Assembly: GCA_036850595.1 (NCBI GenBank)
Contig: CM072159.1
Location: 7,835,016-7,899,015, forward strand
DNA length: 64,000 nt
Source of the DNA: Rhyacichthys aspro
Taxonomy: Eukaryota; Chordata; Actinopteri; Gobiiformes; Rhyacichthyidae
Direction of reading: 5' to 3'
A program made the position numbers and the translations under genes. Under the pieces are notes generated by a model, which was not told the DNA's origin, searched no databases, and worked only from the letters and a program-made list of their open reading frames with translations. Positions 21,601 through 31,085 of the stretch are shown one piece after another; positions within the stretch are counted from its first letter, which is position 1, and each line of letters begins with the position of its first letter.

Positions 21601-22970
21601 GGTTTTCAAATTGTCAAGACTAAAGAGCCCTTAACCCCTTAACTCCACCCACAGACGAAATTTGAAAAGTGTTGGAAAAGTGGGCAGAGCCCAGCAGAGA
21701 CAGAGGGGACGAGCTGAGGGTGAGACTAAGTAAGGGGCGTGTACCTGAGACCCACAGTGACTGACTGATTGACAGATGTCAGATTGGCACAAGTATCTTT
21801 GCGACGGAGCGGTCCCTCTTTATTTTCCTCTTTCACCTGAGATGGTGGGACTTGGTTTCTCTTTGGACACCAGGCCTGAGCCAGAACAATTCAAAGCCCA
21901 GTCTCAGCCCGAAGCATGGACTGACGAGGCATTTTTATAGAAAACCGGGGCATTGGTAGAGTAACTTTGGCATTTAGGCTAATGTACAAAGCATAGACTG
22001 ATGAACTGTAAAATAATAATAAAGATTGCTTTAGATTAATTTTGATGTAGATATAGTGAACACTATTCTATAGATAGATAGAGATATAGAGAACCAATGT
22101 AATGTGTCTGCAGCGCTCCGCTCAGACTAATGCTGCATTTATGTGGCCTTGTATTTAACAGCATTAAGACATTGTAAAAAAAAAAAAAAAAAAAGAGAGA
22201 AAAGAAGGTAACGTTAAACCTGACTTGTTTGTAGTGTTTAGTGCTAATATGCCCAGCTGATTTACTCAGTAATCATTGAGACATGAATAAAAATCAACAG
22301 TAACACTCTCTTTAGGAGTTAAAAACACATGGCATCAACAAACAAAGAACAACACATCGATTACTCTGCAACGACGCTGTGTGTGAGCACTTGAACACAT
22401 CATAAACTACGGTAGACTGAGCTTGTTCTTCTAAACTTTTTACGAAATGAACAGAGCAAAATAACAAACAGGAGCCAGCGGCAGCGTGTCCCAAAATATG
22501 TGTCTCTGATGATCTACAAATGAGTGAGTCTATCTCTAAACACTGCTCATGTTTTTTTCTTTTTTTCATCCGTGCGTGTGTTGCTCTGTGTGACCGTGTT
22601 CAGTCGCTGCAGTGACCCCGTTCTGACAGAGACCACCTCTGGAGGCGTGAGCTTGTACTGAGGGCTGTACCACAGGTGTGGTTACCTACTACAAAGGTGT
22701 GGTTACCTGCTACAAAGGTGTGGTTACCTTACATCATGACATCATCATGATCAGGAAGTACGGTCGGCAGCGTTTAACCTGAGGAGGGCAGCACTCATGC
22801 GGTTTTACATGTGTTTTACACCATATTTATGGAATTAGACGAGTTTTTCAAATTTTGACAAAAATAGGACTATAAACTTTAAACTGTATTACTAAAGCCC
22901 CATTTATACACATCATCAGCTAAAAAAAGTTGTTTTAGGGTTTAGTTACTCTTTAAGTCCTGGAAATGTG
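21601..22970. other. mixed region, possibly transposon-derived in part
   Basis: Left part (21620-21960): CTAAAGAGCCCTTAACCCC followed by G+C-richer text. Right part (22800-22955): minus-strand text starting TTAAAGAGTAACTAAACCC with CTGATGATGTGTATAAATGG farther in. The two outer words (CTAAAGAGCCCTTAACCCC inward from the left, TTAAAGAGTAACTAAACCC inward from the right) share an imperfect AAAGAG..CTTAAC/CTAAAC pattern, so the whole 1.3 kb might be one old element. Between them lie a poly(A) run of 20 at 22176-22195 and a GATA-rich patch near 22071. The 85-codon minus-strand frame at 22312-22569 has no recognised domain. Confidence 0.25.
22671..22733 (+). repeat. three tandem 21 bp units, each with a RUNX-type TGTGGTT core
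   Basis: Units at 22671-22691, 22692-22712 and 22713-22733 share CA(C/A)AGGTGTGGTTACCT, with variation only at the ends. Each contains TGTGGTT, the plus-strand core recognised by RUNX proteins, and is framed by GGT...ACC. The repeats are contiguous, so replication slippage explains their origin. Any role as a RUNX-responsive site is inference. Confidence 0.75.
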
Positions 22971-24469
22971 ATGGCACATTAGCAAGGAAATCCTACTATA
23001 TCTAATGTCCCTATTTTATTGTCTTGTTCTGTTTATGTTTATGAAAAATTACACCAGGTAAATTATACAATGACACAAGGGCTTTGTGTAATATAGTTTG
23101 CAAAACAATAAATAGCTAATTAATAAAATTATCTTTTTGTAAAGCCAAATTAAAGGCTTTTATCATTAACCGAACATGTCAAACTGACTTAAGTCAGGTC
23201 TCTTGTTTTTGTGTGCATATCTACCACTCCATCTCACATAAACCCATGAATTAACAGGTCTGATATTTTCCATTGCAGAAACAATATGGAATTTTGAGCT
23301 AGAAACATTCATTGTGTGCATACCAATGAAGGAACCTAAAATAGTGCTGAAAATTCTCAGACAGGAGGTGGGGCGTGATGGAGAAGATTTAATGGCAGGA
23401 CATGTACCAACCTTGCGGCTCATGACAGCAGATCCTCATCATGCAAGCACATGTCCGAACTGCTCTGTACTTTCATCATTTTGAGGCCTTCACTGAAAAT
23501 GATTTATGTTGCCAAGAGGAAAAAAGACACGGGCAAGCTACACTTTCAAATATTTTTACAGCTGTCAACATGATGAATGGTGCAAGATCCTTCTTTTTTC
23601 ATGATCTAAATTTGATCCAAAAGTAGTTACCTGCAATTTCAACAAATGGACCTGTTTGTAGATGTTTCCTATTTTGCTTGGTTTCATTTCAAATGCAGCA
23701 TTGGAAAAAAGTGTAACTTGCTCTCTTGAAACATTTGCAAACAGTCAATACCATTCTATAGTTAACATCCCCTAGCTTTATCCTGTCCCATGGGGGGCTT
23801 CATTCAAATAAATGGCTTGGACTATTGGAGAGGGCCGCTGTCTACTTAGTTTATACCAATATTTAGTAGTCCAAATTGAATGGAAGCCTGGACTCATATA
23901 TTAATGCCTTAATGTCCAGTGACATTGCTCAGTAGCTCTAAACGTTGTGTCATTGTTTGCCCTTCAACCCCTTTGTTTGACAAGGAATGCAGTCTGTTAC
24001 AACAGAACCTATAGAGTCACTAAAGATGAAGAAAACATGGTTGATTATGTTAGATGAAGTAGAAGTTTTTTTTTTATTTTTCAACATCTTTGTTTTTAAA
24101 CCTGGACAAGTAGTAGAACTGAACCAGAACTAAGTCTAGGACTATTTTTCAGATTAAATCAGTAACAAACCACTGCTATATCAATATTAAACCAAGCTAA
24201 ACCAGGACAAACCAGGGCAAAACTAAGACCAGGGCTAGGACTTCAAAACTTGACTAGGCAGAAGGCTCTTTGCAGACCTGACCACTGTGCTATGTTACAG
24301 ACTATGTTACATTCAAATAGAAAAACATGCACTAAATAGCTTTGCCTGTTGTTTCTCATCTTTAATGTCCACAATGATCTAAGCATGTCTGCGTTTTCTC
24401 ATGCAGCTCCAGATTTTTTCTGTCTAAGATACATCCGAAACACATATTGATGCTTTGAAGACTTCATCA
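22971..24469. other. A/T-rich non-coding DNA
   Basis: Scattered frames up to 85 codons without domains. Near 24180-24250 there are loosely repeated ACCAGG/ACCAAG words (AAACCAGGACAAACCAGGGC) that recall the GACCAAG repeat at 28160. No other feature is recognised. Confidence 0.45.
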
Positions 24470-24850
24470 GGCCTGAACTTCCATCCCCACAACACACAAG
24501 CACATTACTGCACACCAACATGACGCATCCCTCCTATGAGCAGAATGCATCCCAGACAGTTTATCAAGGGGAACTAATTCAATATCCCATATCCTCATTG
24601 GCTGAGCTCATCTGGAGTGACATGTTTTTCATGGTTGAAATAAAGGCGCTTTATTGGGCTCAGAATAAAGTGACTGAAATCGCCCAGTCCGCCTGCTGCT
24701 CCAGCGTTAGATGGAAATCTAAAGGTCCTCATGAAGAATAAATAAAGTTTGGATTTGTAGAGATCCGTTGAAGCCAATGAGATCAGCATGAGCTACTGAG
24801 TTGATAAAAGACCAGAGTGAATCCCCCAAAGTTTGCCCAAGGAAGCTACA
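24470..24850. promoter_or_regulatory. candidate conserved non-coding element
   Basis: Contains AGGGGAACTAATTCAATATCCC near 24567, CTCATTGGCTGAGCTC near 24595 (inverted CCAAT), GGCGCTTTATTGGGCTC near 24645 (HOX/CDX-like TTTATTG), AGAATAAAGTGACTG near 24662 and CGCCCAGTCCGCCTGC near 24680. A 73-codon plus-strand frame (24520-24741) and a 64-codon minus-strand frame overlap it. Neither has splice sites or a known domain. Confidence 0.4.
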
Positions 24851-25799
24851 GTGTCAATCATGAAGGGAAATGCCACAGAGATGCCAGATGTCAGGCGTCT
24901 GTTTAGGAGATTTTTAAAGGTTTTAGAAGGAAAGGATTTTAGTTCATTTTTTCAGTTCAACTTGGCAAATTGTATCATGATAAACCCATTGTTAACATTT
25001 TACTCAGATCTGGACACATGAACTAACGATGCAGGGAAAGGAGTTTATAAAGTGGTTTACATTTTGCAATTTTTCTACCTACCAAATTTAATTCAATTTG
25101 AATTAATTCACATTTTTGAACAGATAAACTGCAAAGACAAATTCAACAATAATTGTTTCTTCAAGCTGCCATGGTAGGCTACCTTGCTAATGCTACTTGC
25201 ATCATCCAGACACTAAAGACAATCACAAGAGACATGTTACCCATGTAATGCCATGGTTCTGCAGACTAGCAGGAAATTGGCCTAAACAAGAATAGGGCAG
25301 CAAATAATGCATGCTATAATAATATAATTTATTAAATATACAAATTACTACCAGAGTAAAGGAAAAAAAATCTAAATATCAGTAAATATCTTGAGTTCAC
25401 AAAATTTAAACAAAAATACATAGACCTATTATTAGTTTATATAGCTTATATTTGTTGAAAATATGCCATGGATGAGCTATTCTCTAGCACTATTCACTTT
25501 TGTAACTGACACTTATGGTTAAAGAAATTATGACTTGACAGATAAATGTTATTTGGACAAATGTTGACTATTGCAGTTGTTTGCAGTATATGAACATATA
25601 TGTATATGTTGTGAATGTATAAAGAATTGCTTTTTTTTTTTTATTATTGCAAAGAAGAATGGGGACCTTGATAAACAACCCTGGTTTCTTTAGACTTCAG
25701 GCATTGTCAGATACTCATCAGACTGGAAACATTATCATATTATGTACGGTAATAAATATGACATCAATCAGTTTGGGCCATATTGCATATCCCTGATTC
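24851..25799. other. A/T-rich spacer
   Basis: Contains T and A runs and ATAT-rich stretches. Nothing is recognised. Confidence 0.5.
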
Positions 25800-26370
25800 C
25801 AACTATTTCCTCCAATAAATCTATTTTTGGCACATGCGTTTTATCCGTTCTCTTCCTCCATCTTCATAATGATGTCAGAAGTGGTGACCAGAGGGCGTAA
25901 TCTGTACTCTGTGCTCTCTTTTGTACCAAATAATGACTTCCCTATTGAAAATGACCCTCTTGACCCCAGAGACAGACAGTACGACGGCGTATCTCAGCCC
26001 CTCAAGGCATCTTGGGCCTGCTTTGGCATTTTGCCTGCACAGAGCCGCTAACCTCGATGCTGTGCTCTCTGGCTCTTTGCCTTCCTCAAAGCTACATCTA
26101 CCCAGCATTTTGAAACTTCTGTCTATTTATTTTAAACCTCATGGTTGGAGAACAGCCACTGATCTGACGCGAGCAATGGGCCGATGTAGTGGCACCGGTA
26201 GAGAGGTTAAAAAGGCGAGCCAGCTAACCTCGGAGGTAAATGTTAGAGGTCAACAGGATCTAACAGTGAGCGTAGCACCGATAAATGTCTCAACCCATTT
26301 CTTTTATTTATCCATCTAAAGGTTATTTTCCCTCTCTTATCCTGTATCCTATTTGTCTTTGTGATTACAG
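25800..26370. promoter_or_regulatory. candidate conserved non-coding element with a CTCF-like site
   Basis: A CTCF-like word, TGGTGACCAGAGGGCGTAA, lies at 25882-25900. It keeps the CCAG...GGGCG core positions but differs from the usual consensus at several places. Other words are CCAAATAATGACTTCCC near 25926, GACGGCGTATCTCAGCC near 25982 and GTAGCACCGATAAATGTC near 26273. Overlapping frames of 74 to 132 codons cover the block in two frames without a recognised domain. It ends in the pyrimidine-rich tract of the candidate exon that follows. Confidence 0.42.
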
Positions 26371-26484
26371 GGTTCCTGAAGCCCCAGTGCTCGTTGGCAC
26401 CTCCCATGCAGCGAGGACGATCTGGCGAGGGTTGTTCCTGTTTCAGCGGCGTGTGTCCTCTTCACCAGCGCCGCCTGTCCTCAG
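26371..26484 (+). CDS. candidate internal coding exon, unidentified
   Basis: The segment is preceded by a long pyrimidine-rich tract ending TTTGTCTTTGTGATTACAG, an excellent acceptor. It is followed by TCAG|GTAACA, an acceptable donor. Its length of 114 nt is a multiple of three, so inclusion would keep a reading frame. It is G+C-rich with retained CpG, unlike the flanking intron-like DNA. Two of three frames are open. Frame A reads VPEAPVLVGTSHAARTIWRG onward and frame B FLKPQCSLAPPMQRGRSGEG onward; the third has an early TGA. I recognise neither peptide. It could be a cassette exon of a large gene spanning the window, a non-coding RNA exon or a chance pairing of splice-like signals. Confidence 0.4.
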
Positions 26485-26668
26485 GTAACACATGCTGTAT
26501 GTACATTTTTTATCATTCTACGCTACAAAGCTCCTTGGTAAAATGAAATGTAAAATTATAGCACATTCTTGAAAGGGCTAGGTAACTTGTGCTTGTAGTA
26601 ACTTGCAATGTAATGCACACAAGACAGGGTACATGACATCATACTGCATATAGAGAGGTAATGTTGGC

Positions 26669-26745
26669 AGATTAGTGGCAACGAGGTAAGCTCTGTCACC
26701 TCGCAGCACAAAGGTCCCAGGTTGGTTCCCTAGTCAGGACAGGTC
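26669..26745 (+). mobile_element. tRNA-derived short repeat (SINE-type) remnant
   Basis: The text AGTGGCAACGAGGTAAGC, CTCTGTCACCTCGCAGCACA and AAGGTCCCAGGTTGGTTCCC follows the layout of an abundant fish repeat: a TGGC..AG..G A-box-like start, CTGTCGCCTCACAGCA in the middle, and a GGTTCGAATCC B-box (here GGTTGGTTCCC). The tRNA-like promoter is degraded and no tail or target duplication is clear. Confidence 0.6.
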
Positions 26746-27149
26746 CAGTTACAATGACAGAAGTACTGGCTTGAGAGCATGGTTCCCAATGCCACTTTAG
26801 TGCTATGTAGACAATAATAATCAGTGAAGTCTAAGAGTACAAATCAAAGCTCTTATCATTAACCACGTTTCCTGCACTTGCATCATATGCTCACGTCTTT
26901 GTCCTGCTCACAAGGTAGAGGAGAGGACAGAGAATGGAATGCAGAGAGATGGGTTTAGAGCAAACCTTTCTACAAGAAGGTCATTTGTCAGTTTTAGCAA
27001 GGTCTGTTTTTGATTACAATCAGTTTTGGCTCTCCAGTAAAACCTCAAATTAACATCAATGTTTGCAAACTTTAGAACTTCACAAAAGATGAAGAGCTTC
27101 TTGTTAAATCTTCATCAAATCAACATTAGTGCAAATGAAACTTCTTATG
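26746..27149. other. non-coding spacer
   Basis: Nothing recognised beyond the preceding SINE remnant. Confidence 0.5.
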
Positions 27150-27310
27150 TCTCAAGAGACACTTGTGCCTCTCGTCCAACATTGCATGTTAGCAGGATTT
27201 TAATCCTCGGCTTTGACTTTTTCATAGGAAGCTCCCGTGTATCCCTCCTCTTGTCTGCTCTGTCCTCGCTCCTCAGAGAAGCGCTAGGACTTTTGAGACA
27301 GTGATAAAGA
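27150..27310. promoter_or_regulatory. candidate conserved non-coding element, short
   Basis: Contains CATTGCATGTTAGCAGG near 27180 and GGATTTTAATCCTCGGCTTTG near 27196, where GGATTTTAATCC is an imperfect palindrome with a TAATCC K50-homeodomain core. Frames on both strands overlap but show no domain. Confidence 0.33.
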
Positions 27311-27739
27311 TGGTGCAAAGACAACAATTAACAACCTTATTCTTTCTGTTTTTGGAAAATTTTCAATTTCTCATTTTCAATTCCCATTTTTCCTGTTTCT
27401 GAAATACCTCTGTTGTGCTTTAGCAACCTTGTCTTTAAGCCCATCCCACTAAGCCAAGTCTGATTGGTCAGATACCATTAGGGATTAAACCTTGGCTAAT
27501 TGCTAATTTGTTGCTTATCTACCTCACAATGTAACAGGAAGCCATGCTAATCATGCAGGAGTTCTTTTTAAGCTTAAAGAAACACATTAATTCATCCATA
27601 TCTGAGCATTTGGACTTTGAGTGAGCAGTGAACATAAGCAGTAGGGGACTTTTCACAAATCATTAATGTCTAGCTGCTCAAAAGCACATAGCAGTTTCAT
27701 ATTACTTGAACAAATTGTATGTGGCTTCGTCAGGTGGTG
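27311..27739. other. A/T-rich spacer
   Basis: Nothing recognised. Confidence 0.5.
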
Positions 27740-28060
27740 AAAAGGTGGTGAAACGTGTTGCTTGTTCTGCTGCACATGCACACATGGCCATCGCCTCCGG
27801 TCAGAGGTGTGGCTGGGGGGGCTCCTGGTGGAGTCTGCATATGGTCTGGTTTTATGATTAATGGCGTCTTTGCATGTGGAGCCCCCGTGATGGACAGGTT
27901 TAACAGAGGTGCTGCGAGAGCCGGCCCCTTCCTCCCGGACACCTCAAACCCCCCCCTCACCTCCGCTCTGACATCAGCGGATAGTGTGAAGTGAGCAGTC
28001 TGGTATGTGGCGGACGACGAGGGGCCACAGTCGAACCGAACATGTGGTTAATGTAGATAT
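27740..28060. promoter_or_regulatory. candidate conserved non-coding element
   Basis: A G+C-rich block with the central text GGTTTTATGATTAATGGCGT and CTTTGCATGTGGAGCC (about 27847-27883). It combines a HOX/CDX-like TTTATG, a homeodomain ATTAAT and a POU-like TTTGCAT within 30 bp. Downstream are a C run at 27950-27956 and CGACGACGAGG near 28012. Frames on both strands (76 and 79 codons) are open mainly because of G+C content. Confidence 0.45.
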
Positions 28061-28157
28061 GTATCGCTGTATCTGATAAGACTAGTTGTAGACGCCTGTC
28101 ATGTATGGAGAGCATGGTTTGTCAGCTAATGTTGTAGTCAGGATGATAATAACCGAG

Positions 28158-28240
28158 ACCCAGACGTGACCAAGACCAAGGTCAGGTCAAGGTCAAGACT
28201 TCTGCAGTCTCAGAACCAGTCAAGGCCAAGACCAAGAGCA
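28158..28240. repeat. degenerate CCAAGACC/GGTCAAGG repeat
   Basis: Reads ACGTGACCAAGACCAAGG, TCAGGTCAAGGTCAAGAC, then CAGTCTCAGAACCAG and TCAAGGCCAAGACCAAGAG, i.e. repeated 6 to 10 bp steps of (G)ACCAAG/GTCAAG. It looks like an old minisatellite. Related wording occurs near 24190, 29290 and 51865. Confidence 0.55.
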
Positions 28241-28790
28241 GTTTTTTTTTAAAATTATTATTATTAATTGTCCAATGAACTGGACCCTGACAAATTTGAA
28301 GATATTTTTTTCTAATAATAATAATAAAAGACTTGATAAAAATGACTTGGAAATAATATAACTAAAATATATATGTAGCCCCTCACATTTCTCAAGAACT
28401 TGGGAGCACATGACGTTTGAACTGGTTTAATTAGCTATAGATACACACTGCAACATCACACTTCTACCCGCCCATACATACTGGTAATTAGTCTGTTGGC
28501 GGAGTAGACTTTAAAGCAAAGCTCAGAGGTATAAGCTGAATGGCTAGACTTGAACCCTACATAATTAAAAATGGAGGAATGAAACTGGGTCTATTGTAAA
28601 TGACAGTGGAGAAAAAAAGTTGTCTTACTTACTGTTTTTTTTTAAATTTCCAGGTCCAATGTCAGCATTATTGATAAGAGATAATACTTGCAATATTTGA
28701 ACTCAATGTTTGGCATTGTGAAAGTTGAATTGAAATCCAATACCCTCCGCTGGAGCTGGATTCTCACAATTTTTGAAAGTTTACATACTG
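28241..28790. other. A/T-rich spacer
   Basis: A T run at about 28241-28250 and a short TAA tract near 28313-28326. Nothing else is recognised. Confidence 0.5.
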
Positions 28791-28980
28791 AAAATCCATC
28801 TTGAGCCACTCCAGGCCAAGAATCCGCAGCTGAACCTCATGCTGAACATCATGCCATTGCTTTGATTGGATAAAACTGCAGCTGATTAATCCAATTACTG
28901 ACGAGGTATTCATAAAGTACCTGCCCTTTTGCAAACACTTTCTTCAGGCATCCTCCCAGATGGTACTGTGGAGCAGACTA
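28791..28980. promoter_or_regulatory. candidate conserved non-coding element
   Basis: Contains CTTTGATTGGATAAAACTGC near 28860 (TCF-like, inverted CCAAT and GATAA cores overlapping) followed by GCTGATTAATCCAATTACTG near 28882 (ATTA, TAATCC and AATTA cores in 20 bp), then ATTCATAAAGTACC. The motif packing is unusually tight for its A/T-rich setting. Confidence 0.42.
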
Positions 28981-29210
28981 CATATGTATTGTGGAGTAGT
29001 TCTGTCTTGCAGTGTCAGGTTAGAAAGACGAGGATCTGGACTTACTTCCGCTAGTTACATTGGAATACTATCTTTGGCTGAAAGAGAATGGCCAATTGTT
29101 TTGACATGCGACAGGTGAATATTTGTAACATTATATCCATATTGCAGTGGTTGATATGGCAAAAATTATATATTTGCAGTATACTGTGCAATTGATGAAA
29201 AAAATGAATA

Positions 29211-29270
29211 TGGCTCCAGCCACCCGCGACCCCAAAACGGGATAAAGCGGTAGAAAATTAATGAATGAAT
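29211..29270 (+). mobile_element. 3' tail fragment of a non-LTR retrotransposon or derived SINE
   Basis: TGGCTCCAGCCACCCGCGAC, then CCCAAAACGGGATAAAGCGG and TAGAAAATTAATGAATGAAT reproduce a very common fish LINE/SINE 3' end (GGCTCCAGC..CGCGACCC....GGATAAGCGG..AGAAAATG followed by a tetramer tail). Only about 60 bp survive. The tail repeat is ATGA. Confidence 0.75.
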
Positions 29271-29560
29271 AGTACTTTCCATTCCCTTTAGGCCAAAGTC
29301 TTCCATGTCTAAAGACAAGGCCAAGTCAAAAGTCATATGCTTCACAGACTTAAAAAGTAGTCTTAACTCTGGCCTTGAGAAATTTAACACATTGCTAACT
29401 AAACCAAAGTGAGAGGGCCAAATAACGTTGCAGCAATTTCTTACACAATTTCATCATAAGATGTTACAAATATAAAATGTAGTTTGCCTTTGTCATGTTG
29501 GAAAATTGTTCTGTGGGCAGCAAGTCCATGAGAGTAACTGAGTTCGTGTTTTTGTTTTCA

Positions 29561-29579
29561 GGGTTTAGGGTTAGGGTTA
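29561..29579 (+). repeat. short interstitial telomere-like repeat
   Basis: GGGTTTAGGGTTAGGGTTA, i.e. just over three imperfect TTAGGG units. It is far too short to be a functional telomere. It may mark an old break repair or be chance. Confidence 0.6.
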
Positions 29580-29733
29580 TTTATGTCTGTCTTTGGAAAA
29601 AGTGAAGGATAGATTCCTTTAAATCTTTCAAACCAAAAATTATGTTTAAAAAATCTATTGCTGTTTTTGAGATTGTCCCAAAGGTTAAGGAAAGCTTTTG
29701 CAAACCAAGCTTAAAAGAATGAATACTGTAAAC

Positions 29734-30203
29734 CAGGGATCCTCAATCCCAGATTTGAGCAGCTCTTTGATGAGATGGAGTTTTTTTTAATTACAAGAGC
29801 TGCTTTTTTAATTATTTTTTTATTTTATTTTTTTACAAAAACAGTCACCACTGGCAGCACATTAGCTAGAACAGAGTGGGTTGAAAATCGTGCCTACTTA
29901 TGTGACATATTTAACCTGCTCAACGAACTCAATCTGTCACATCAAGGAAAAACAACCACAGTTTTCAAGTCAACAGACAAAGTGGCTGCATTCAAAGCTG
30001 AACTGAAAATGTGGGAAGAACTTGTAAACACTGTAAACTTTAAAACATATTCCCATTGTAGCGGAGATTCTGGGGGAGAGCTTGAGCATTATTTCCCAAC
30101 TTGTCTGTTCAAGACTACTTCATAATCTTATTCAGCATTCTGCATTAATGTCTACAGTGTCTTTGTGAAGCAGGTTTGTCTGAAAAATGGTTTTGGACCC
30201 CTG
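29734..30203 (+). mobile_element. internally deleted hAT-type DNA transposon
   Basis: The left end CAGGGATCCTCAA and the right end, read inward on the minus strand, CAGGGGTCCAAAA are typical hAT termini. The 8 bp just outside the ends are CTGTAAAC (29726-29733) and CCATAAAC (30204-30211), a 6/8 match as expected for an aged hAT target duplication. Inside is a hAT transposase fragment in the same orientation. At 470 bp it is far shorter than an autonomous element, so it is a deletion derivative. Confidence 0.72.
29865..30125 (+). pseudogene. hAT transposase fragment (ZBED/SCAND3-like type)
   Basis: Within the open frame that starts at 29775, residues from about 32 on read TEWVENRAYLCDIFNLLNEL then NLSHQGKTTTVFKSTDKVAA, with AFKAELKMWEELV after that. 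The layout W....A.L.DIF..LN.LN..LQGK......D...AF..KL..W is characteristic of the central region of hAT transposases related to the domesticated ZBED5/SCAND3-type proteins. The upstream part of the frame is a T-rich run (FFLITRAAFLIIFLFYFF) that breaks the homology. The catalytic residues and the dimerisation region are absent, so it is a fossil. Confidence 0.7.
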
Positions 30204-30211
30204 CCATAAAC

Positions 30212-30919
30212 GGTGTTTCAGTTATATTGAGATGTATGTAAATTGTCTGTTCAAATTTGAAAGCATGAAGCAAGTGAATCAAAAATAGCCTTGAGAGCTG
30301 TGTATAATTGAGATGATCCATTATTATGCAAAATACTTTAAACCACATCAGATTGACCATTATCTTTAGGCTGATCAAATCTGTGCAAATAATTTCCATC
30401 TTTTTCATTCTCTTTATTATAATAACAGATTTGCCCTAAAGGAACAATAATCCGAAACAACCTTGGAAAATCTTTCAAAAATGAAAGTGATACTAGAGCA
30501 TTGTCATACTCTGGCTTTGCAAAGTATTTCAAAAACATGGTCAGTTATTTGTTTCCACTGAGACCATCAACTTTAAAGCAGGATGTTGGATTCAATTTTT
30601 AGGAGTTCTATATAACAAACTGGATTCAGAATTAAATTTGAAACGTGGTGAACCGATTAATCAGAAATACTGATTAAAAATCTTATTCAAGAAGACACCT
30701 ACCAGTGATTGATTTTGCAAGACATGAATGGTTAAAAAAATAAAAAAGCTAATCTGGGCCACTTTTTCTTTCATGTCAACATTGCCCAAAAATAGCCTAA
30801 ATGTTTTTGTCTTTCTGTTGTTTAAAATCACTTAATTGAAAGCCAAAGACAAGAAGCTACCACTTGCACTTTTCAGAAGCAAATACTTTTTGGTGGACAA
30901 GTTTGAACATGAACAGCAA
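30212..30919. other. A/T-rich spacer
   Basis: Minus-strand frames of 66 and 87 codons lack features. Nothing is recognised. Confidence 0.5.
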
Positions 30920-31085
30920 CCTCACCCATCTTTATGTTTCACAGAACGCTCTCTTAGCTGATTGTGGCATTTTTACTGACATGGCCTGCAGTCATTTGAA
31001 TGTTTCCTGAATGATCTGTAATTAGATGTGTCGTTTTGCTAATGTATGCCACAAGTTTCCTTTTTAATGTTGCAGTTTAGAAGCA
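30920..31085. promoter_or_regulatory. candidate conserved non-coding element, weak
   Basis: Contains TTAGCTGATTGTGGC near 30954, ACTGACATGGCCTGCAG near 30977, GATCTGTAATTAGATGTG near 31013 (TAATTA) and TTTTGCTAATGTATGCC near 31033. The composition is only slightly different from the surroundings. Confidence 0.3.

Noticed and set aside
22671..22733. Regularly spaced repeats considered as a CRISPR-like array
   Set aside because: The units are contiguous with no unique spacers, only three in number, and lie in vertebrate-type DNA.
29561..29579. TTAGGG-like repeats considered as a telomere or fusion site
   Set aside because: There are only about three imperfect units, embedded in ordinary A/T-rich sequence.
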